64,000 nt of DNA from Batillaria attramentaria (GCA_018292915.2 JACVVK020000372.1:367001-431000), one strand, 5' to 3'. Counted from the first letter of the stretch, positions 1 through 11,470 are shown. Translations and numbers: made by a program. The notes: generated by a model from the letters alone, not told the origin.

Positions 1-658
1 TCCCACCGCCACTACCTGAAGCTATCGTTCGTGAATGTGTCCATGGTTGTCAACCACAAACGAGTTTTTACTTCGTTAAAGCAAAATTTTCTTAAATACA
101 ACAAACCTCTTCTCCCCCCCCCCTTCCGCCCGCCCCCCCCCCTACCCCACCATCCCCCACCGCTTTCCCCCGTTATCCCGCAACAGGTACTTACCTCAAG
201 CTGTAAAGGCATGGTGACTTGAAAGGCAGTTACTGTAGCCAGGTAATCCACACAAAGAGAGAGAGAAATGAAAGAAATATAAACCACAGAATCTCTCATC
301 CCCTATTACACGCACTAACACATTAACCCGCGCACAACGCAATAATAAGCCAGCACAGCAACAAGTAGCGAATACTATTCTGACCGCAGACTCTTCACAC
401 CCTCCCTGCGGCACACGGCTGTGAAATGATGATGTCTACGTTAATAACCCTATCTGGCCGTTGCAGCGCGTGTCTCTGGTCTCTTGTTCCTCCTGTTTGT
501 AACCCGCCTCCTGTTTTACCGTCCCATTCATCACAATGCGCGCTCAGTAGCCAAGGCACGTAACAAAGCAGCAGCGTGACATAACCCTCCCTCTACTCAT
601 TCACAAATACCCAGCAAGCTGGGGGCCGCCAACCGACGAACAGTATTCTCACAGGTGC
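1..658. other. non-coding, with a C-rich tract
   Basis: No convincing exon is seen. A pyrimidine tract of C runs broken by A/T lies at about 111-185. The open frames crossing it are Pro-rich or Gly-rich products of this composition, not genes. Confidence 0.5.
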
Positions 659-1003
659 CCAAAGTATACGGACGCAATATAGAGTTCAGCAGGAGTTTCG
701 TTGGGGGGGATTTTTTATCATTATTATTATTATTCGCAAAATCGTATGTATTCCTTGCAGGGCAGTTCAGGGCTAAGCCCGGGGAAAAATCACTTGCTTT
801 CCGCTGGAGTTGGAGTATTCGGGCTGAGGTCTGAACTGAGAGCGTCCACGCCTCTCCGCGTGCAAAAAAAAAAAAAGGTACGTGTTCTCCTTACCCTTGC
901 TATGTTGTGTATGCTTCGTTTATCCGCGAGTTAGGTGCCTAAAACGAATTCTTAAGAGTATCCAAAGCATACGGGGCAATATGGAGTACAGCAGGAGTTG
1001 GGT
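659..1003 (+). repeat. local direct duplication, two diverged copies 300 bp apart
   Basis: The segment at 659-705 (CCAAAGTATACGG followed by CAATATAGAGTTCAGCAGGAG) recurs in diverged form at about 960-1003. The segment in between holds an (ATT)n run (718-734) and a poly(A) run (864-876). It reads as an old local duplication. Confidence 0.6.
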
Positions 1004-1031
1004 TTTTCCTCGCCAGATTGAGTCAAAATCA

Positions 1032-1112
1032 AGTGCTGACTCGTTTACGGTGTATGCCTCACCATCGTGCGCACACACACGCTTATAAAGGTCAAGTGTG
1101 CACGTTAAAGTC
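1032..1112 (+). mobile_element. SINE-4 fragment (3' part)
   Basis: The motif GACTCGTTTACGGTG, followed by GCACACACACG and CAAGTGTGCACGTTAAA, matches the reverse complement of the bodies at 40329-40527 and 22079-22262. The tRNA-like head is missing, so this is a truncated or degraded copy. Confidence 0.6.
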
Positions 1113-1215
1113 ACACGTCCATCTTTCGAAGAAAACTAGACTATGGCCGGTGGCGTGAGAAACAGATACGTTGCATGCACCAAAGTAAGAACAGCAGGCT
1201 ATTCCTTGTTCACAC

Positions 1216-1401
1216 GGGGAGCCGGGGTGGTCGAATGGTAGAGCGTTGGACTTCTAATGCTCGGGTCGTGAGTTTGATCCCGGCTGGGGCCAAATATAAT
1301 TAAATAATTATTTCTGCTGGCTTTTTCATCGTTGCCCCGTCTTTGATATCACCCTATGTGGTGGAAAAGGACGTTAAACCCCCAAACACCCACCCACCCA
1401 C
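1216..1401 (+). mobile_element. SINE-1 copy, full length
   Basis: This is a tRNA-derived SINE. The head carries a pol III A box (TGGTCGAATGGTAGAGCG) and a B box (GTGAGTTTGATCCC). It is followed by a conserved body (GCTGGCTTTTTCATCGTTG, then GGTGGAAAAGGACGTTAAAC) and a (CACC)n tail. A perfect 12-bp target-site duplication, CCTTGTTCACAC, flanks it at 1204-1215 and 1402-1413. Confidence 0.93.
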
Positions 1402-1449
1402 CCTTGTTCACACCTCGCCGCATATAAAACTGAGCTCCGTGTCCTCTGT

Positions 1450-1625
1450 GGGGAGCCGGGGTGGCCGAATGGTAGAGCGTTGGACTTCTAATGCTCGGGT
1501 CGTGAGTTCGTATCCCGGCTGGGGCCAAATAATTGTGCTGGCTTTTTCATCGTTGCCCCGTCTTTGATATCGCCCGTATGTGGTGGAAAAGGACGTTAAA
1601 CCCCCAAACACCCACCCCACCCACC
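1450..1625 (+). mobile_element. SINE-1 copy, full length
   Basis: Complete head, body and CCCACC tail in the same orientation as the copy 49 bp upstream. The flanks GTGTCCTCTGT and GTGTTCTCTGT form an 11-bp duplication with one mismatch. Two insertions this close on the same strand could be mistaken for a tandem duplication, but their target-site duplications differ, so they are independent insertions. Confidence 0.9.
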
Positions 1626-1639
1626 CGTGTTCTCTGTAC

Positions 1640-2116
1640 ACTCTGGCTATATTCTGTACACTCCTGTTACCCGTGAGTTCACTACTTGAAGCGCATGGTG
1701 CACACTGTTTGAGCGTTTCACTGGTCGACCCGGTGATACTTGAAAAACGCGCCAACGTCAATTGAAGTTGAAATGCCGTCCAAATTGTTGGCAGATTTTC
1801 ACTGAAATGAAGAACGTGCCTTTAATCATACTGTCGAAGGCTAACACGCTTTGCCTTTTAGTTTCTGGTGCGATTTTCGGTGTACAAAGTTCCTGAAAAG
1901 ATGTTCTGTTTAAACGTTTTCTGGGCGCTTTTTGTTTTCTGTTCTTGTTTTTTTCCCCCCAAACACTTATTCTTCAAAACATGGGTGTTGCCATTGAAAC
2001 GCCAAGAGTTACACCTCACCGACATATGGCCTGCATATGTCTGTTTCCCCATGATGCTGTATTAACATATTAATATATTCGCCTGTCTTTTCAATTATAA
2101 ATGGCATGTGTCACTT
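1640..2116. other. non-coding spacer
   Basis: Unique-looking AT-rich sequence. The short frames on both strands lack supporting splice signals or recognisable domains. Confidence 0.4.
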
Positions 2117-2131
2117 TCGTGAAGCACAGAA

Positions 2132-2306
2132 GAGCCGAGGTGGCCGAATGGTAGAGCGTTGGACTTCTAATGCTCGGGTCGTGAGTTCGTGTCCCGGCTG
2201 GGGCCAAACATTTGTGCTGGCTTTTTCATCGTTGCCCCGTCTTTGATATCACCCGTATGTGGTGGAAAAGGACGTTAAACCACCCCCCAGACACCCACCC
2301 ACCCAC
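2132..2306 (+). mobile_element. SINE-1 copy, full length
   Basis: Head GAGCCGAGGTGGCCGAATGG, B box GTGAGTTCGTGTCCC, standard body and (CACC)n tail. It is flanked by a perfect 15-bp duplication, TCGTGAAGCACAGAA (2117-2131 and 2307-2321). The open frame running through it downstream is incidental. Confidence 0.93.
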
Positions 2307-2321
2307 TCGTGAAGCACAGAA

Positions 2322-2952
2322 AATACAAGCACGGTATGATTCAAAGAAACACCTTTCAAAAACTGACAGCCAAAGGACATCGCCGATTCAGCTACGACAT
2401 ATATATATATATACACGCGTGCAGTCTCGCCCAACCCCGCGGGCACATCTAGAATCCAACATCTGGGATCTGAGTAATCAAATAACCTGCCGTACAAATG
2501 TAAGCCTTAAACTGCTGAATCGCCGCTTTAAAACACGCCTGCCTGGCCCTTTTTTTTTACTGCAAGACTGCTGGTACCTGAACTCGCTAACGGGCCGAGC
2601 TATTGGCTATCAGTATGAGGGTGCCACCTCCTCCGTGCCAGAGCCCGCTAAAACAGGAAAGGGAAATCTGCTAGAGAATCGAAAAGCCATTATCTGGTAG
2701 CACCCCCTGGTCCCACTGTGATGGTCCTTAATGTCAGTATGGTTGGCGAAAAATGGATGAAATACAGCTTTTACCAGGTGTTACCTACTCACTTTGCGCC
2801 TTGGTGAACAACCCAACTGGCCAAGTATCTTCGAAGGATAGGAATCAACAAATTAATTTCGTACAGTTGTAGATAGTAACTGATACAGTCCATTTCTTTC
2901 AATCATGATTAAGCCGCGTCCTCCCTTGAAGCAGAAATGACACAGTTCATAA
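2322..2952. other. non-coding spacer with a short (AT)n run
   Basis: A 162-codon frame runs from 2212 through the SINE into this stretch to 2700, with no recognisable domain. An (AT)n tract lies at 2399-2412. No exon signal is convincing. Confidence 0.4.
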
Positions 2953-2965
2953 CTGAACAATCGGA

Positions 2966-3147
2966 CGGGGTGGGGTGGGTGGGTGTTTGGATGTTTAACG
3001 TCCTTTTCTACCACGCATGGGTGATATCATAAGACGGGGCAACGAGAAAAACGCCAGCACAATTATTTGACCCCAGCCAAGAATCGATTTCACAACCGGA
3101 GCATTGAAAGCTCAACGCCCTACCATTCGGCTATGCCGGCTTCCTGA
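2966..3147 (-). mobile_element. SINE-1 copy, older and diverged
   Basis: Reverse-oriented copy with the (GGGT)n tail at its left. It has more substitutions than the other copies, for example in the B box and the head. The flanks CTGAACAATCGGA and CTGAACGATCAGA are a 13-bp target duplication with two mismatches, consistent with greater age. Confidence 0.85.
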
Positions 3148-3449
3148 ACGATCAGAGTTTGAAGCTACCAATCTAGAAAATTAATAAAATTGACAGCTAC
3201 ACTATGATTAATGAGCAAAAGACGGAAAGATTACGTCTAAAGTTGTTTATCTGTTAATGTGTGCTGCGCTTTCCTGATTAAAGCCGTTGACGCCAAACAT
3301 TTAGGAGTGCGTGGTTTGCATCGTAGACCAGTACAGCGAAGTCGTCTGATTCATTTAATCAGTCAGTAGGTTTAAATTTCGGCGGTGTGCTCATACGTTG
3401 ATTTGATTATTTCTTCGTCCTGATATTGGTATTCGTACTGGTGAGATCT

Positions 3450-3752
3450 GGGCCCGTATGTAAAAGTCGAGGTTAATTTAACCCACGGCTTTGGGCCTAA
3501 CCCAGACTAGGACAAAAGAAACCCAAAAGCAAAATTAAATGAAAAAGGAAGCGAAGAAAGGAAGAAAAACCTCCTTCTATAACGGCTTAAGCACATTGCT
3601 GGAATTTGCCCGCTTCTTGATTTAAAACAAACAAACAACCCCCCCCCCCCAAAAAAAAAAAAAAAAAAATTTAACCCTTGAGCTAGTTTAGTTCGAGGTT
3701 AGACTCTAGCCCAGAGCTAAAAGCCCCAACCTCGACTTTTACATACGGGCCC
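3450..3752. mobile_element. MITE family 2, copy A
   Basis: A 303-bp element with inverted ends of about 25 bp: GGGCCCGTATGTAAAAGTCG at the left and its inverse at the right. The interior is non-coding, with a C run joined to an A run at about 3640-3669. The same element recurs at 19540 (inverted) and 25728 (same orientation). No clear target-site duplication was found, so the superfamily is not assigned. Confidence 0.85.
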
Positions 3753-4830
<1,078 letters not shown>

Positions 4831-5080
4831 ACCATAGAACCTAATATAGAGTTCTCACATCGCGGCCAAAATTTGTGGCTGTACTCAGGGGGACCTCGGA
4901 AACATTATGGAGGTTAAAAAAAAAAACGGGAGGGGGGGCGCTGGTCATAGATGGGTGAAAGCTTGAGTCAGTTATTGCTACGTCCAGGGAGTCGATGACC
5001 ATAGCGGATTATTGTGACATAACGTTAATATAACCCCAGAATGGTATGGCTTATGTATAGGATTTGCAGGAGAGCTAGGG

Positions 5081-5360
5081 GAGTGAGTGAGTGAGTGAGT
5101 GAGTGAGTGAGTGAGTGAGTGAGTGAGTGAGTGAGTGAGTGAGTGAGTGAGTGAGTGAGTGAGTGAGTGAGTGAGTGAGTGAGTGAGTGAGTGAGTTTTA
5201 GGGCTTAAAGCCGCGCAAGCCACAAAGACTAATTCGCGGCTGAGTGTGCCTGCACTACATGAAAAAAAAAAAAAATGTAACGTTCTCCGTTGGACAAAGG
5301 ATGCAAACTGGTCTACGGGGCGGTATAAACCCAAGACATGCAGGAGACGCTGCACCTTCA
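5081..5360 (-). mobile_element. SINE-like repeat with a long (CACT)n tail, copy 1
   Basis: A (GAGT)n microsatellite at 5081-5195 is followed by TTTTAGGGCTTAAAGCCGCG and a body shared with 14016-14175. Read on the minus strand, the body ends in CGCGGCTTTAAGCCCTAAAA plus (CACT)n, the usual layout of a retroposon 3' tail grown into a microsatellite. No tRNA head is visible. Confidence 0.75.
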
Positions 5361-5384
5361 TGCTAATTTCTCGAACTGCAGAAG

Positions 5385-5465
5385 AGCTAAGGGAACTGAG
5401 CTGTAGAGCGTTGGACTGCCAATATTCCGGTTCTTGGTTCGATTTCTGGTTGGAAGCCAGCATTT
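5385..5465 (+). mobile_element. tRNA-like SINE head
   Basis: GAGCTGTAGAGCGTTGGACT (A-box-like) and CTTGGTTCGATTTCTGG (B-box-like) have tRNA spacing. It is too diverged and lacks the pairing for a functional tRNA. It is probably the 5' end of another retroposon. Confidence 0.5.
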
Positions 5466-5598
5466 ATCCTGCGACTGTTGGTCTGTTATTGACAAGACGA
5501 CTGCATGGTGAAAAACGACAGTACAGTCACAAATAGCCTACTGCGAAATCCAGCTTCATTGAACCGTTAATACCTTGTCGTGTGTATTTTTCTTATGT

Positions 5599-5762
5599 CG
5601 GGTGGGTGGGTGTTTGGGGGTTTAACGTCCTTTTCCACCATATAAGCGTGATATCAAAGACGGGGCAACGATGAAAAAGCCAGCACAAATATTTGGCCCC
5701 AGTCGGGATACGAACTCACGACCCAAGCTTTAGAAGTCAAACGCTTTACCATTCGGCCACCC
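5599..5762 (-). mobile_element. SINE-1 copy, full length
   Basis: Reverse copy with GGGT tail, body and head. A perfect 13-bp target duplication, ATTTTTCTTATGT, lies at 5586-5598 and 5763-5775. Confidence 0.92.
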
Positions 5763-5785
5763 ATTTTTCTTATGTGTTGCTTATA

Positions 5786-6250
5786 CAGAATTACAATGGC
5801 GTTATGACTTGGCATGGTACTGGCATGGCACATTACCATGATGACATAACTCTGTAAAATCGGATGCCTTGCTGGGGAATTGCGATGACGTAACTTGGCA
5901 TATCTGCATGGCGTATTACCACGATGATACTCACAGCTTCGTGACGTCGTTTATACCGTGATCCCTATAGTTTTACTAATGCCTCGTTGAGGAATTGCGA
6001 TGAGGTAACTAGGCATGATATCTGCATGGCATATTACCCTGAAGACACTCGGTTATATGCTCGGTATAGTTTTACCTATCCCTTTTTGATGAATTGCGAT
6101 GCCGTTACTTGGAATGATATCTGCATGGCATACATTACCCTGACGACACTGGGTATACGCTGGGTATATAGTTTTACTAATGTCTTGGTGATGAATTACG
6201 GTTCCGCAGCCTGACATGGTCTAAGAACAGCATATTACCGCGATGGCATT
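5786..6250 (+). repeat. minisatellite, about 4 units of 100-115 bp
   Basis: GAATTGCGATG and variants recur at about 5877, 5992, 6091 and 6193. Each is followed by GATATCTGCATGGCATA-like and TATAGTTTTACTAAT-like blocks. Units have diverged. The 75-codon frame at 5987-6214 runs through the units and is not a gene. Confidence 0.8.
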
Positions 6251-6537
6251 TGCAAGCGACAGAGATGGACGGAAGCACTACTGCAACACAATGTTCTCTG
6301 GAACGGTAAAAAGCCGTTTGTGGATATTTGTCTTACGACATCCTACACCTAAATGGCAGCCGGCAGACTGGGAGAGTCGGGCAACTGAGCTGCAGTGACG
6401 TACGTAACTTTCCGCGGAAGACTGCAGTGTAAAAGAATCAGAAAATGCCATGAGTGCATTACATTGCATGAGCTGTAATAGGCTGGTTGGTTGGTTGGTT
6501 GGTTGGTAAGTTGGATAGTTGGTTGGCTCGTTCGCCA
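6251..6537. other. non-coding spacer ending in (GGTT)n
   Basis: Unique sequence, then a (GGTT)n run at 6482-6507. Frames here are composition artefacts. Confidence 0.4.
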
Positions 6538-6550
6538 TTCGTTAGTTGTT

Positions 6551-7070
6551 TTTTTCTTCTTCTTTTTTTTTTTTTTTTTTTGCTGCCCCAACTCTTTGCC
6601 AACTCCAGTGGTGTTCCTCCCAGGTCATGGGTGGAACCCACGGAGGACTCGGAAGCTGGGACATTTTTTTTTTTATTATGCATGATGATGGAGATGAGGA
6701 TGAAGTAAGATGATGCTATGGAGGTCCATGTGGTTTGGGACTGCGGGACAGGGCCGCATTCCACGCTTCCTGTCATAAATATCCCGGCAGTAACCAGGCC
6801 CGGGAACTACGGCACCTGCGGTGCCGGCCGTGTAATCATCCACGGCATAAGACGTGTCATTCTAAGGGAAGCACCCCCAAAGTCGCACCCGTGAAGTGGG
6901 TGAAACTCGGCTGTGTGGCAACAGCCTCCCCATCGGGCCCATAGCACACCCGCTCTGGGTAGGAGCCGACCTAGGTAGGAAAAAATCCCGCTTGCCTCGG
7001 CTGGGATTCGAACCCGGGTCTCCCGGTCCATGATCCGAAGTGCTTACCACTACACTACGGGGGCCGGTAT
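6551..7070 (-). mobile_element. SINE-2 copy (about 500 bp, poly(A) tail)
   Basis: Read on the minus strand, it begins with the tRNA-like head CCCCCGTAGTGTAGTGGTAA and a B box (GGGTTCGAATCCC). A long GC-rich body follows, then a (CAT/TCC)-rich stretch and a poly(A) tail with interruptions. A perfect 13-bp target duplication, TTCGTTAGTTGTT, lies at 6538-6550 and 7071-7083. The second copy is at 49396-49898. Confidence 0.92.
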
Positions 7071-7116
7071 TTCGTTAGTTGTTAGTTTCTGTTCGTTTGG
7101 ATCAACATTCTGTTTT

Positions 7117-7142
7117 GTTGTTGTTGTTGTTGTTGTTGTTGT
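7117..7142. repeat. (GTT)n microsatellite
   Basis: Pure GTT run of about 26 bp at the tail side of the retroposon that follows. Confidence 0.95.
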
Positions 7143-7345
7143 TTTCACCACACAAGTTCAAGTTCAATTTCAAGTAATACTTTATTGTCTGCAATACGTG
7201 AACTTGAACAAGGGAGATTACCAGAAACGGGGCATTGAAGGAAACAACCAAAACAAATGTTGTACTCTTAGCCGGGATTCGAACTCAAGACCCAAACACA
7301 GGAAGTTCCAACGCTACTACGGCTCCCTGTACGAGCTGGAAACCG
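7143..7345 (-). mobile_element. tRNA-derived SINE (another family)
   Basis: The minus strand shows CCGTAGTAGCGTTGG (A-box region), GAGTTCGAATCCCGGC (B box), then a body ending TTGCAGACAATAAAGTATT with a run of TTGAA/CTTGAA motifs as tail. The phrase GCAGACAATAAAGTATT also ends the repeated block at 33204-33440, pointing to a shared tail. Confidence 0.7.
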
Positions 7346-7642
7346 AACTTCAATACAGCGTTGCCTTCAACTACAGGCATTCGGATTCAGCATGTGACTA
7401 TCTGCTGGTGATCTGTAGACGTGACGATGAGCTGAATGGGAGACGATGAGCTGAATGGGATCCACTGTGAAGAGTTACATTCCCTCGGCTTGGCCTAATA
7501 ATGGTGTCAGAAAGATTTCAAACAAGCCGGGTTTACAACACAGCAAATATTTACAACAGCACAATGGCTGAAATAATATGAACTGAATCTTTAGTAAACA
7601 TCGTGTCCGCGACCATTACTACCATTTGATTGTCACGTCATG

Positions 7643-7645
<3 letters not shown>
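7346..7645. other. non-coding spacer
   Basis: Contains a short direct repeat, GACGATGAGCTGAATGGGA, at about 7422 and 7444. Nothing else is supported. Confidence 0.4.
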
Positions 7646-7705
<60 letters not shown>

Positions 7706-7706
7706 A

Positions 7707-7766
<60 letters not shown>

Positions 7767-7781
7767 ACACACTGACACACT

Positions 7782-7821
<40 letters not shown>
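7646..7821. repeat. (AC)n microsatellite with interruptions
   Basis: About 176 bp of AC repeat with one CAAT interruption near 7705 and a short ACTG-ACAC block near 7764-7785. Confidence 0.97.
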
Positions 7822-7822
<1 letters not shown>

Positions 7823-8122
7823 CGAGAGAGCGGACTGAGTGACGGACAGACAGAGACGTGCATGCGCGTGTTGATCACGTCTTAACCCGGAGTTCACCGC
7901 CGGATTCCTGTTGTCAACTCAAGCACAGTTGATCGTACTCGCAACATTGTTTATTGCTCTACGGCGTTCAGCCTGCACCTCCAAGACGCACGTGCAACGG
8001 ATAGCCTGCAGCGATAGGTGGTGGGGATAATATAAACATTGAATAAGAAAGGCCAGATTTGTTTGTTATCTGGAAGTTGCACGATTTCCTTTGTCCAATA
8101 AACACCCCGATTTTTTTAAAAT

Positions 8123-8153
<31 letters not shown>

Positions 8154-8327
8154 CTTCCTTTATTTTCTTCTCTTCATTACGAGTTGTGTAATTATGTGTT
8201 TGTACTACATGTACATGTATTAGTGTGTGGTGTTTGTTTTTGAATTTTGAAACGTGCTTTGCCTTGTTTATATATTACTGACTATGAGTTCACCTTATTA
8301 CTGTAGCAGCTGATAGTAGTTTAGCAA

Positions 8328-8329
<2 letters not shown>
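7822..8329. other. non-coding spacer with (TC)n
   Basis: (TC)n at 8123-8149. No exon or retroposon head recognised. Confidence 0.4.

Positions 8330-8397
<68 letters not shown>
8330..8397. repeat. (TG)n microsatellite
   Basis: Pure TG run of 68 bp just before a LINE-like 3' tail. Confidence 0.97.
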
Positions 8398-8401
<4 letters not shown>

Positions 8402-8509
8402 TAGCAAGGACAAGATGTAAGACAGGTCTGCGCACCTAATCTTCTATCCTTGGAAAATAAAGTGTCATTGTCATTGTCAATAAAGTGTCATTGTCATTGT
8501 CATTGTCAT

Positions 8510-8563
<54 letters not shown>
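8398..8563 (+). mobile_element. LINE-like 3' tail with (TCATTG)n and (TC)n
   Basis: GCAAGGACAAGATGTAAGAC, a short AGG/CCT stem, CTATCCTTGGAAAATAAAG and (TCATTG)n match the layout of the 3' end of the LINE at 51372-51450 (minus). That end has AGGACAGCATGTAAGATAGG, CTATCCTGAATAAAAAACG and (ATC)n. A severely 5'-truncated insertion of a related LINE is the simplest reading. The (TC)n run at 8512-8563 follows directly. Confidence 0.6.
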
Positions 8564-8567
<4 letters not shown>

Positions 8568-8569
8568 AG

Positions 8570-8718
8570 ACTAGCATGGCACCGTTACGATCGGGTAGTC
8601 TGTCAAGCTGTGCGCTGTACGGGAGGCAACCCTTACAAAACGACTTCACCGTGGACTACTTCCCTTGGGCTCCTCCAAGGACCCCCTCCTTCGCCTTAGT
8701 TTGCTGGGAGAATTACAG
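8570..8718 (+). CDS. candidate internal exon (weak)
   Basis: The (TC)n run ends in CACTCTCAG, which would serve as a polypyrimidine tract and splice acceptor. An open frame of 49 codons plus 2 nt follows and ends at TTACAG|GTGCGT, a good donor. The predicted peptide (from SMAPLRSGS to FALVCWENYR) matches no family I recognise. It is immediately preceded by a LINE tail and microsatellite, so the acceptor may be accidental. Evidence is splice-like sites and an open frame only. Confidence 0.18.
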
Positions 8719-8779
8719 GTGCGTAAATGGATTTTTGCCTGTTCTCTTCAGTGTTTACCAGACGCAACATAAAGACTAA

Positions 8780-9365
8780 AAGAGCGCCATTTCACCCAAA
8801 CTGTGCGTCCCGATTTTTTATCCCGGTTTGTTCAAGTGCATTGTTATCTTTGTGTTTATTTGACGTTAACCAATAGCTACGACGTACGACTGAACGATTT
8901 TTTTTTTTTTTAAACCTATTCTTGATACTGCAGCATCTCAAGAAACTTCGCACGACAGATGGAAAGATATGCTATTACAAGATTTCAAAACCCATTCGTT
9001 TCAGCCTTCCTATATCGCTCAGGTTCATACAGTGGCAATTTCCTTTCGGCATTTCGTTGAGCAAGGCGCCGAGGTCACGCCACTGTCACAGTCAGCTGAA
9101 GTCCTGAATGAACCCTCGTGCCGCCTCGATGCTTAGATGAGTTATTTCCCTTTGACATATACCTCGTGATGTGATCAGTTTTTGTAAATAACATTCAAGA
9201 AAAGTGCCAACGGGAACGAACGCGCTTTTTTTTTTTCCTTCTAAAATCTAACAATCCTAAATGGCTCACTGAATTTAATCACCTGTGATTCATGTCAGAT
9301 TAAAAACCTTATAAAAAATAAACTAAGTAGCACGTAATTGCCATAATATGTTTATGAGATTCAAA
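8780..9365. other. non-coding spacer
   Basis: T-rich runs at about 8900 and 9226. No repeat family or exon recognised. Confidence 0.4.
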
Positions 9366-9377
9366 CCTAAAGCAATG

Positions 9378-9553
9378 GGGGAGCCGGGGTGGCCGAATGG
9401 TAGAGCGTTGGACTTCTAATGTTCGGGTCGTGAGTTCGATCCCGGCTGGGGCCAAATATTGTGCTGGCTTTTTCATCGTTGCCCCGTCTTTGATATCACC
9501 CGTATGTGGTGGAAAAAGGACGTTAAACCCTTAAAACACCCACCCACACCCAC
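9378..9553 (+). mobile_element. SINE-1 copy, full length
   Basis: Consensus head with B box GTGAGTTCGATCCC, body and CCCACC tail. Perfect 12-bp duplication CCTAAAGCAATG at 9366-9377 and 9554-9565. Confidence 0.94.
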
Positions 9554-9640
9554 CCTAAAGCAATGCTCATGTTGTAATTACTGTATATCTGAACAGTTAG
9601 TTTTTAGAAGTGATGATTAAATATCACAATTTCATACTAG

Positions 9641-9812
9641 TTGGTTGGTTGATACCGAGTGTCCTTTTCCACCACATATGCATAATATCAATATTAGCTA
9701 ATGGGCGCAACGAGAAAAAAACACCAGCATGCCTCTTTGGTTCCGATCCCGAATTCCAGCACTGACCTGACCACACGGCACACCGTTCGTCCACAGCATC
9801 ACATCCCAACGT
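9641..9812 (-). mobile_element. diverged SINE-1 relative
   Basis: Reverse orientation. GTCCTTTTCCACCACATATG, GCAACGAGAAAAA-ACACCAGCA and a TTCCGATCCCGAATTCC stretch correspond to the SINE-1 body and B box. The tail is (GGTT)n instead of (GGGT)n and the head has decayed. It could be an old copy or a sister subfamily. Confidence 0.65.
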
Positions 9813-9865
9813 GATATTTCTCGACAGATTTCTGACCTGAATTCTGCCAGCAGTGTTCAAAGACT

Positions 9866-10865
9866 TTGCTTATCTCATTTCGGCGGTGTATGGCATCCGG
9901 AGGAAATTTATGCCAGACATAACCTCTCGCGCTCGCAGACCTCATTCATATTCAATAAATCTTCATCTGCGTCCGCCAGAAAATGATATTTTAGCTTTTG
10001 AGCTCGTTCAACGTCGTCGGCTGTAGACATTTCCCATCTGTCTCGCCGGACGCCGAAGTTCAAATCAGACTCAGGGACTCCGAAATACGTATATATATTC
10101 CTTGATCGCCGAGTCTCGTGAGGAAAAATTAAAATGTGCGTGCGTGCGTGTGTCTGTGTGTGTCTGTTCGTGTGTGTGTGTCTGTTGCATGGACATTTCT
10201 ACTCTAAGCTAAAGTTATCCGCGGTTCCTATGATGTTTTCTGTGCTTGTTTATTTTAGATACGGCTCTGCGTGTTTGCTTTTACGCATCAATCTTCTCTT
10301 TTCAAAGTTTGTGTATATTTACCAAGGGAGTGGCTGACTGCCAGAACGCTCGAATAAAGATCTTTCCAACAGAAAAAAAAAATGAAAGGAACGGCGATTT
10401 CTGAAAGGGAGAAACCTGTGTTTATTTACTAGTTTACCCTCCCCCCCCCCTCTCTCTCTCTCTCTCCTGGAGAATTTCTTTTCTAAATATGTGCAACAGA
10501 CGAACCTCAGACACTCATTATACAGCCTGAAACTTTGTGATACATGTGCTGATGAAGGCGTATGCGTGCACCTACATTATTGGTGTGCTTATGGGCATGT
10601 TTGTGCATGCATTTACATGCGCGTATAGGCGTTATAAGCCAGATGTACCCCTCCCCGGCTCGTTTGACTCCCGGGACACTTCCAGCTTCCAGCTCCTAAG
10701 GCCAAGGGCACATCTAGCCTCAAGCTGCAACCGACCCGGGGCACTTCCAGCCTCAAGCTGTACCGACCTGGGGCACTTCACGCTGGGGAGTGTATTCCGC
10801 GTGTTAAAACGGGTCGCTCTTAGCCGAGTATCAGGTCAGGACTCAGCCCGAATACTGAATTCAAC
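9866..10865. other. non-coding spacer with short repeats
   Basis: Contains GT-rich sequence at 10138-10186, a C run plus (TC)n at 10441-10466 and a small tandem motif (GGGCACTTCCAGCCTCAAGC-like, about three copies at 10672-10790). A 112-codon frame at 10537-10875 spans the motif and has no recognisable domain. Confidence 0.4.
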
Positions 10866-11000
10866 TCAAAACTGAGGTGCCCTGCGTGCTGCACGAACGG
10901 AGAACACGTGATTCTTCGCCGGGCTGTGTGCTGTACTAGGTACGTTGCAAACAACAATGTGCGCCTCGTACCACGTGACGTTCACAGTCGCCCCCGCCAT
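10866..11000 (-). CDS. candidate short ORF beginning in an ATGGCGG context (weak)
   Basis: The minus strand has AAAATATGGCGGGG, a close match to the YY1-type core often found at animal gene starts. An open frame of 44 codons begins at 11000 (MAGATVNVTWYEAHIVV...). Two CACGTG E-boxes lie inside it (about 10912 and 10973). This may be a promoter-proximal first exon or a chance motif. No splice donor is compelling and no family is recognised. Confidence 0.18.
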   Translation of the reverse strand: MAGATVNVTWYEAHIVVCNVPSTAHSPAKNHVFSVRAARRAPQF

Positions 11001-11141
11001 ATTTTACGACGGTGACCATATCAGCCAAGAGAAGGGTCTGTCTAGACTCGAAATGACAGCACGTGCTCCTTCAGTTATTATTTACTGACTCGAGAGACGC
11101 TCGGCTGACGCGCCAAGAAGACCTTCAGAAGCACCAACGAA

Positions 11142-11165
11142 ATGCGTTTCGTTTCGTTTCGTTTC
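11142..11165. repeat. (GTTTC)n short run
   Basis: Four near-perfect TTTCG units. It is partly mirrored by ACGAAA repeats near 11560-11590, giving a weak inverted relation across the T/G-rich block between them. Confidence 0.7.
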
Positions 11166-11221
11166 ATTCCGGTTCGTCCAATCTCTGTGGCAGTTGATCG
11201 CCTTTTGTTGTTGTTGGGGGT

Positions 11222-11470
11222 GATTTGTTTGTTTGTTTGTGTGTTTGTGTGTTTGTTTGTTTGTTTGTTCGTTCGTTCGTTCGTTCGTTCGTTCGTTCGT
11301 TTGTTTGTTTGTTTGTTTGTTTGTCCTTTTGTTTTGTTGTTATTTTGTTTGTTTTTCCTTTGTTTTGTTGTTATTTTGTTTTTTGTTTATTTTGTTTCTT
11401 GGGTTTTTATTTGGGGGGGAGGGGAGGGCGATGTGGGGGTTGTTCGGTTTGTTTGTTTGTTTGTTCTTTG
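11222..11470. repeat. (TTTG)n / (TTCG)n tetranucleotide block
   Basis: TTTG units, then a TTCG block (about 11268-11299), then TTTG again, with T/G-rich low complexity to 11470. The Phe-Val-Cys-Leu frames are artefacts. Confidence 0.95.

Noticed and set aside
5081..5463. 161-codon minus-strand frame with Ser-Leu-Thr-His repeats
   Set aside because: The repeat peptide is the (CACT)n tail of a retroposon, and the rest crosses a SINE head.
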